A DNA stretch of 35,817 nt from Bacteroidales bacterium UBA5382. GTDB lineage: Bacteria; Bacteroidota; Bacteroidia; Bacteroidales; Dysgonomonadaceae. The first letter of the stretch is position 1; each line of letters opens with the position of its first letter. Position numbers and translations under genes: made by a program. The notes below the pieces were generated by a model that saw nothing but the letters and a program-made list of their open reading frames with translations, was not told where the DNA came from and ran no database searches. The stretch covers positions 1 through 35,817 of the forward strand of contig DHOU01000018.1 of the NCBI GenBank assembly GCA_002409745.1, in the 5' to 3' direction. Of this stretch, positions 31,839-35,817 are shown one piece after another.

Positions 31839-31950
31839 TTCGCTAATTCGCTAATTCGCTAATTCGCTAATTCGCTAATTTGCTAATTTGCTAATTTGCT
31901 AATTTGCTAATTTGCTAATTTGCTAATTTGCTAATTTGCTAATTTGCTAA
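31839..31950. repeat. Fourteen copies of an 8-bp tandem repeat (TTYGCTAA)
   Basis: Five exact TTCGCTAA units (31839-31878) are followed by nine exact TTTGCTAA units (31879-31950). The array ends 4 bases before the metH stop codon (31955) and its other end overlaps the expected -33 region of the ltaE promoter. The unit is not a multiple of three and no gene covers it. Confidence 0.95.
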
Positions 31951-31954
31951 TTAT

Positions 31955-34900
31955 TTATGGCAGGTTGGCGAGTAAGAACTTGCGGATATCTTGCACCGGG
32001 ACACCCCGCCGCAAGGCATAATCTTCCATCTGCGCTTCCGATATGGGCCCGATGGCGAAGTATTTCGACAAAGGATGTCCGAAAAAGAATCCGCTTACCG
32101 AAGCATTGGGGAACATCACGCCGTTTTCGGTGAGCGAAATGCCGATCTCCTTTGAGTCGATGAGGTCATGCAGCAGGAAATTGGCCGATTGATCGGGAAT
32201 GGACGGATATCCTACCGCCGGACGGATGCCTTGATATTTCACGGAAAGCATTTCCGCGATGGTCAGGTTTTCGTCCGCCGCATATCCCCAATATTCGCGC
32301 CGCATGCGGGCATGCAGCCATTCGGTAGCGGCTTCGGCAAGGCGGTCGAGCAGCGATTTGACCAGCAAAGAGGCATATTCGTCGCCTTCGTCTTCGTACA
32401 TCTTCAGCAGCGGGTCGGCTCCGGCTCCCCCGGTAACGGCAAACGCCCCGATATAGTCTGTTTTGCCGGACGAGGCGGGGGCGATGAAATCGCTCAGGCA
32501 CACGTATTCGTTTTTATCGGTTCTTTTTTGCTGGCGAAGCATCGGGAATGCCTTCCCGTCGATAAACACCGTATCGTTTTCGCTATACGCTTCGTAGATT
32601 CCGTAAACCGCACGGATGTAGCCGGCGTTGCTTTTCGCCAACTTGCCCAGAAACTCCCGGGCATCGTCGTAGAGTTTGGCGGCTTCGCGCGCTTTAGCCC
32701 GTTCCTCGTCGCGAAACGAGGCGTACCATTGGGCGCGGCAATGCTCGCAGTCGTGAATGGTGCTGAGGCTGGCGAATTTGGCCGAAATCTTCCAGCTATG
32801 GAAGAAGAATTTCCAGTCGATATAGGGAATAATCTCCTTCACATCGATATGCGGCAACACCTGCCGTCCGGTTGTGAGCGGCGGGACCGGCGTAAAGCGC
32901 TCCCAATCGATACGGAACGGATTGCGCCGCGCTTCTTCCAACGACACCAAATCGATTTTCTTCTCCAAGGCGCTTTCCCGCAGCACGCGGTATTCTTCGC
33001 GCACCGAGGCGCAATAGCCCACCGACGTTTCGGGATTGAGCAGTTTCGCCACAGCGGCGGGGCTTTGCGAAGCATCCTTCACATACACCACCGACCCGTT
33101 GTCGTACTTCGGATCGATTTTCAGCGCCGTATGCAATTTCGAGGTGGTGGCGCCGCCGATAAGCAGCGGAATATGGAATCCGGCTTTTTCCATCTCGTTG
33201 GCCACGATGCTCATCTCTTCGAGCGAAGGCGTTATAAGTCCGCTGAGGCCCACAATGTCAGGCTTTTCGCGCCGCACCGCCTCGATAATCTTTTCGGGCG
33301 GAACCATCACGCCCAAGTCCACAATTTCATAGTTGTTGCACGCGAGGACAATCGATACGATATTCTTGCCGATATCGTGCACATCGCCCTTCACGGTAGC
33401 CAGTATAATTTTGCCGGCTTTGCGCACATCGGGCGACGACGCTTTCTCGGCCTCGAGGGTCGGTTGCAGGACGGCCACCGCCTTTTTCATCGTACGGGCG
33501 GCCTTTACCACCTGCGGCAGGAACATCTTCCCCGAGCCGAAGAGGTCGCCCACACGGTTCATGCCCGACATCAACGGCTTGTCGATAATATCCACTGCGC
33601 GCGGATAGGTGGCCAGCGCCTCCGTGATATCTTCCTCCATAAAATCGCCGATGCCTTTCACCAGCGCATAACTCAACCGTTCGTCCAACGGCAGGCTGCG
33701 CCATTCCTGCACTTTTTCGTGCTCGGGCTCGAGATTCTTCTCGTTCTTCACGCCCTCGGCGTATTCCATCATGCGTTCGGCGGCATCGTCGCGGCGGTCG
33801 AGCACCACATCCTCCGCCAGCTCTTTCACATCGGCGGGAATATCTTCATAAATCACCGATTGGGCGGGATTGACGATCCCCATGTCCATTCCGGCGCGGA
33901 TAGCGTGGTAGAGAAACACCGAATGCATCACCTCGCGGATATAATCGTTTCCCCGGAACGAAAACGACAAGTTGCTCACCCCGCCGCTCACCTTCGCGCC
34001 CGGAAGGTTCGCCTTAATCCATTCGACCGCTTCGATAAAATCGACGGCATAATGGCGGTGCTCTTCCATACCGGTGGCGATGGCGAGAATGTTGGGGTCG
34101 AAGATGATGTCCTGCGGATCGAAACCGTTGCCGGTCAGCAGGCGATAGGCGCGGCTGCATATTTCAAGGCGCCGCTCGTAACTCGCCGCCTGCCCCGTTT
34201 CGTCGAAAGCCATCACGATGACGGCCGCCCCGTAGCGCTGCACCAGTTCGGCATGACGGAGAAATTCAGCCTCTCCGTTCTTCAGGGAAATCGAATTGAC
34301 GATGCTCTTGCCCTGCGTGCATTTCAATCCGGCTTCGAGCACCTCCCATTTCGAAGAGTCGATCATCACCGGAACGCGCGCCACATCGGGATCGGACGCA
34401 AGCAGGTTCAGGAAGTTGGTCATTTCTCGGGCGCCGTCGAGCAGTCCTTCATCCATATTCACATCGATGACCTGCGCGCCGTCGTCCACCTGTTTGCGGG
34501 CAATTTCGAGGGCTTTTTCGTAATTCTTTTCGCGGATAAGGCGCAGGAAGCGGCGCGAACCGGCCACGTTGCACCGTTCGCCGATATTCAGGAAATTGAG
34601 TTCGGGCGTCACCTTCAGTTCTTCCAGCCCGGCTAAGCGAAGGTAAGGTGCCGGAGCCGGCGGGACATGGGGCTTTTTGCCCGGCACCAACTCGGCGTAG
34701 CGGGCGATGTGGTCGGGCGTGGTGCCGCAGCATCCCCCGATGATATTCACCAATCCTTCGTCGATGAACTCTTTAATTTGAGGCGCCATCACGTCGGGCG
34801 TCTCGTCGTATTCGCCCAACTGGTTCGGCAGTCCGGCATTGGGATAAGCGCTTACGAAGAATGGCGAAATACGCCCCAACTCCTTTACATAAGGCTTCAT

Positions 34901-35644
34901 ATCCGATGCGCCGAACGAGCAGTTCAGCCCGATGGCTAACGGCTTGGCATGGCTCACCGATGCCACAAACGCTTCCAGCGTCTGCCCCGACAGCGTGCGG
35001 CCGGCTTTATCCGACAATGTCACCGACAGGATGATAGGCGTTTCTTTTCCCGTTTCGGCGGCCACTTCCTCGGCGGCGAAGATCGCCGCTTTGGCGTTGA
35101 GCGTATCGAAAATGGTTTCGATGAGCAAGAAATCCACGCCGCCCTCCACCAATGCTTCGATCTGCTCTTTATACGCCACCTTAAAATCGTCGAACACGGC
35201 GGCCCGGTACATGGGGTTTTCAACATCGGGACTCATCGAGGCGGTCTTGTTCGTCGGCCCGATCGAGCCGGCTACAAACCGCGGCTTGTCGGGCGTGCGG
35301 GCGGTAAAGTCGTCCGCCGCACGGCGCGCCAATCGAGCCGAAGCGAGATTGATTTCCCGCACCAGATGTCCCATTTGGTAATCCTGCATGGAAATGGTCG
35401 TAGAATTGAACGTGTTGGTTTCGATAATGTCGGCGCCCGCCTCGAGGTATTCGCGATGAATGGCATCGATGACATCAGGGCGCGTGAGCGAAAGCAAGTC
35501 GTTATTGCCTTTCTGCAACGTTTCCACATTTTTAAAGCGTTCGCCGCGATACGCCTCTTCCTGAAGCTTGTATCGTTGTATCATCGTACCCATCGCCCCG
35601 TCGAGGATGAGGATACGTTGGCGCAGTATACCGAATATATCCAT
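31955..35644 (-). CDS. metH: Cobalamin-dependent methionine synthase MetH
   Basis: A 1229-residue, four-module enzyme that methylates homocysteine from methyltetrahydrofolate via methylcobalamin. Homocysteine/zinc domain: [11 protein letters not shown] at the start, the zinc cysteine in LNCSFGA (about 241) and [11 protein letters not shown] (about 304-305). Folate domain: [15 protein letters not shown] and [13 protein letters not shown]. Cap and B12-binding domain: [10 protein letters not shown] with the axial histidine (about 755) and [14 protein letters not shown]. Activation domain: SAM-binding [12 protein letters not shown] near the C-terminus. All modules are present and the length is normal. 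The ATG at 35644 was chosen; a TTG six codons upstream is in frame but not needed. Only 173 bp of upstream sequence is inside the window, mostly repeats, so a cobalamin riboswitch cannot be assessed. Confidence 0.96.
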   Translation of the reverse strand: MDIFGILRQRILILDGAMGTMIQRYKLQEEAYRGERFKNVETLQKGNNDLLSLTRPDVIDAIHREYLEAGADIIETNTFNSTTISMQDYQMGHLVREINLASARLARRAADDFTARTPDKPRFVAGSIGPTNKTASMSPDVENPMYRAAVFDDFKVAYKEQIEALVEGGVDFLLIETIFDTLNAKAAIFAAEEVAAETGKETPIILSVTLSDKAGRTLSGQTLEAFVASVSHAKPLAIGLNCSFGASDMKPYVKELGRISPFFVSAYPNAGLPNQLGEYDETPDVMAPQIKEFIDEGLVNIIGGCCGTTPDHIARYAELVPGKKPHVPPAPAPYLRLAGLEELKVTPELNFLNIGERCNVAGSRRFLRLIREKNYEKALEIARKQVDDGAQVIDVNMDEGLLDGAREMTNFLNLLASDPDVARVPVMIDSSKWEVLEAGLKCTQGKSIVNSISLKNGEAEFLRHAELVQRYGAAVIVMAFDETGQAASYERRLEICSRAYRLLTGNGFDPQDIIFDPNILAIATGMEEHRHYAVDFIEAVEWIKANLPGAKVSGGVSNLSFSFRGNDYIREVMHSVFLYHAIRAGMDMGIVNPAQSVIYEDIPADVKELAEDVVLDRRDDAAERMMEYAEGVKNEKNLEPEHEKVQEWRSLPLDERLSYALVKGIGDFMEEDITEALATYPRAVDIIDKPLMSGMNRVGDLFGSGKMFLPQVVKAARTMKKAVAVLQPTLEAEKASSPDVRKAGKIILATVKGDVHDIGKNIVSIVLACNNYEIVDLGVMVPPEKIIEAVRREKPDIVGLSGLITPSLEEMSIVANEMEKAGFHIPLLIGGATTSKLHTALKIDPKYDNGSVVYVKDASQSPAAVAKLLNPETSVGYCASVREEYRVLRESALEKKIDLVSLEEARRNPFRIDWERFTPVPPLTTGRQVLPHIDVKEIIPYIDWKFFFHSWKISAKFASLSTIHDCEHCRAQWYASFRDEERAKAREAAKLYDDAREFLGKLAKSNAGYIRAVYGIYEAYSENDTVFIDGKAFPMLRQQKRTDKNEYVCLSDFIAPASSGKTDYIGAFAVTGGAGADPLLKMYEDEGDEYASLLVKSLLDRLAEAATEWLHARMRREYWGYAADENLTIAEMLSVKYQGIRPAVGYPSIPDQSANFLLHDLIDSKEIGISLTENGVMFPNASVSGFFFGHPLSKYFAIGPISEAQMEDYALRRGVPVQDIRKFLLANLP

Positions 35645-35675
35645 GAATGATTCCCTATTCAATCTTTAAATAATC

Positions 35676-35817
35676 TGTCTCCAGTCTCCGGTCTCCAGTC
35701 TCCGGTCTCCGGTCTCCAGTCTCCGGTCGTCAGTCCCGGTCTCCCTGTCTCCCCGTCACCTTGTCTCCCTGTCCCTTTGTCTCCCTGTCTCTCTGTCCCT
35801 TTGTCTCCCTGTCTCCC
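35676..35817. repeat. 7-bp tandem repeat array (RGTCTCC type), runs off the window
   Basis: The array begins with regular 7-base units TGTCTCC, AGTCTCC, GGTCTCC and AGTCTCC from 35676 and then decays into mixed 7- to 9-base units (CTGTCCC, TTTGTCTCC, CTGTCTC). It lies 32 bp upstream of the metH start and continues past the window end. It is strongly C+T-rich on the plus strand. The unit is the reverse complement family of the 28509-28564 array. Confidence 0.85.

Noticed and set aside
31839..31950. 8-bp array considered as a replication origin iteron set
   Set aside because: No initiator gene or DnaA-box cluster is nearby and the 8-bp period is too short for typical iterons.
32168..34636. Long open frame on the plus strand opposite metH (about 820 codons)
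   Set aside because: MetH on the minus strand is complete and certain; the opposite frame has no recognisable domain and is a by-product of the C+G-rich third positions of metH codons.
35645..35817. Cobalamin riboswitch upstream of metH
   Set aside because: The available 173 bp are mainly 7-bp repeats and show no B12-box-like conserved core; the region further upstream is outside the window.

Overview
The window looks like a chromosomal segment of a Bacteroidales bacterium (phylum Bacteroidota). Evidence seen directly: many promoters of the Bacteroidetes sigma-ABfr type (TAnnTTTG at -7; two with TTTG exactly 19 bp upstream and one at 20 bp), few strong Shine-Dalgarno sites, and the gene order rpsU-xerC-hpf-tRNA-Thr typical of this order. 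A TamB/TamA pair, a DUF4254-GT9 pair and a long QueA variant fit as well. Genus cannot be fixed from the sequence. Dispersed 7-bp and 8-bp intergenic tandem repeats may be a useful strain or genus marker.

Layout. 1-1643 (minus): translation and housekeeping block tRNA-Thr, hpf, xerC, rpsU. 1911-2333 (plus): DUF2007 protein. 2340-4634 (minus): two-subunit ferredoxin/NADPH flavoprotein resembling NfnL/NfnS. 4757-6422 (plus): DUF4254 protein and a GT9 heptosyltransferase-like enzyme, transcribed divergently from nfn through overlapping promoters. 6458-12932 (minus): five A+T-rich glycosyltransferase genes (GT4, GT4, GT2, a GT8-GT4 fusion, GT4), probably making lipopolysaccharide core or another surface glycan. 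13314-17123 (plus): an antitoxin N-terminal remnant that overlaps dgkA, then a large Cas4/RecB-like nuclease plus SF1 helicase. 17178-17248: tRNA-Gln.

17250-18935 is the most unusual part. It is a short accessory island between tRNA-Gln and the tamA 3' end. It holds a HicA-HicB locus collapsed into one chimeric reading frame by deletions, an 85-bp diverged duplicate of the tamA 3' end, a HigB/HigA-type toxin-antitoxin pair in which both genes lack one base in a homopolymer, and a 209-bp interrupted palindrome that replaces the toxin N-terminus and abuts the genuine tamA end.

18893-25654 (minus): tamB-tamA envelope assembly operon (tamB apparently starting at TTG). 25958-27184 (minus): QueA family enzyme. 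27339-29690 (plus): DUF2027/Smr protein, LEA-type lipoprotein, argR. 29743-30078: about sixteen degenerate 21-bp repeats, open on both strands. 30157-35644 (minus): UPF0316 membrane protein, threonine aldolase and cobalamin-dependent methionine synthase, with 8-bp repeat arrays on both sides of the aldolase gene and a 7-bp array upstream of metH.

I see no complete novel defence or mobile system. The best candidates for undescribed biology are the palindromic element with the duplicated tamA end, the slippage-type double frameshift in the toxin-antitoxin pair, the hijacked antitoxin leader of dgkA, and the tandem repeats.
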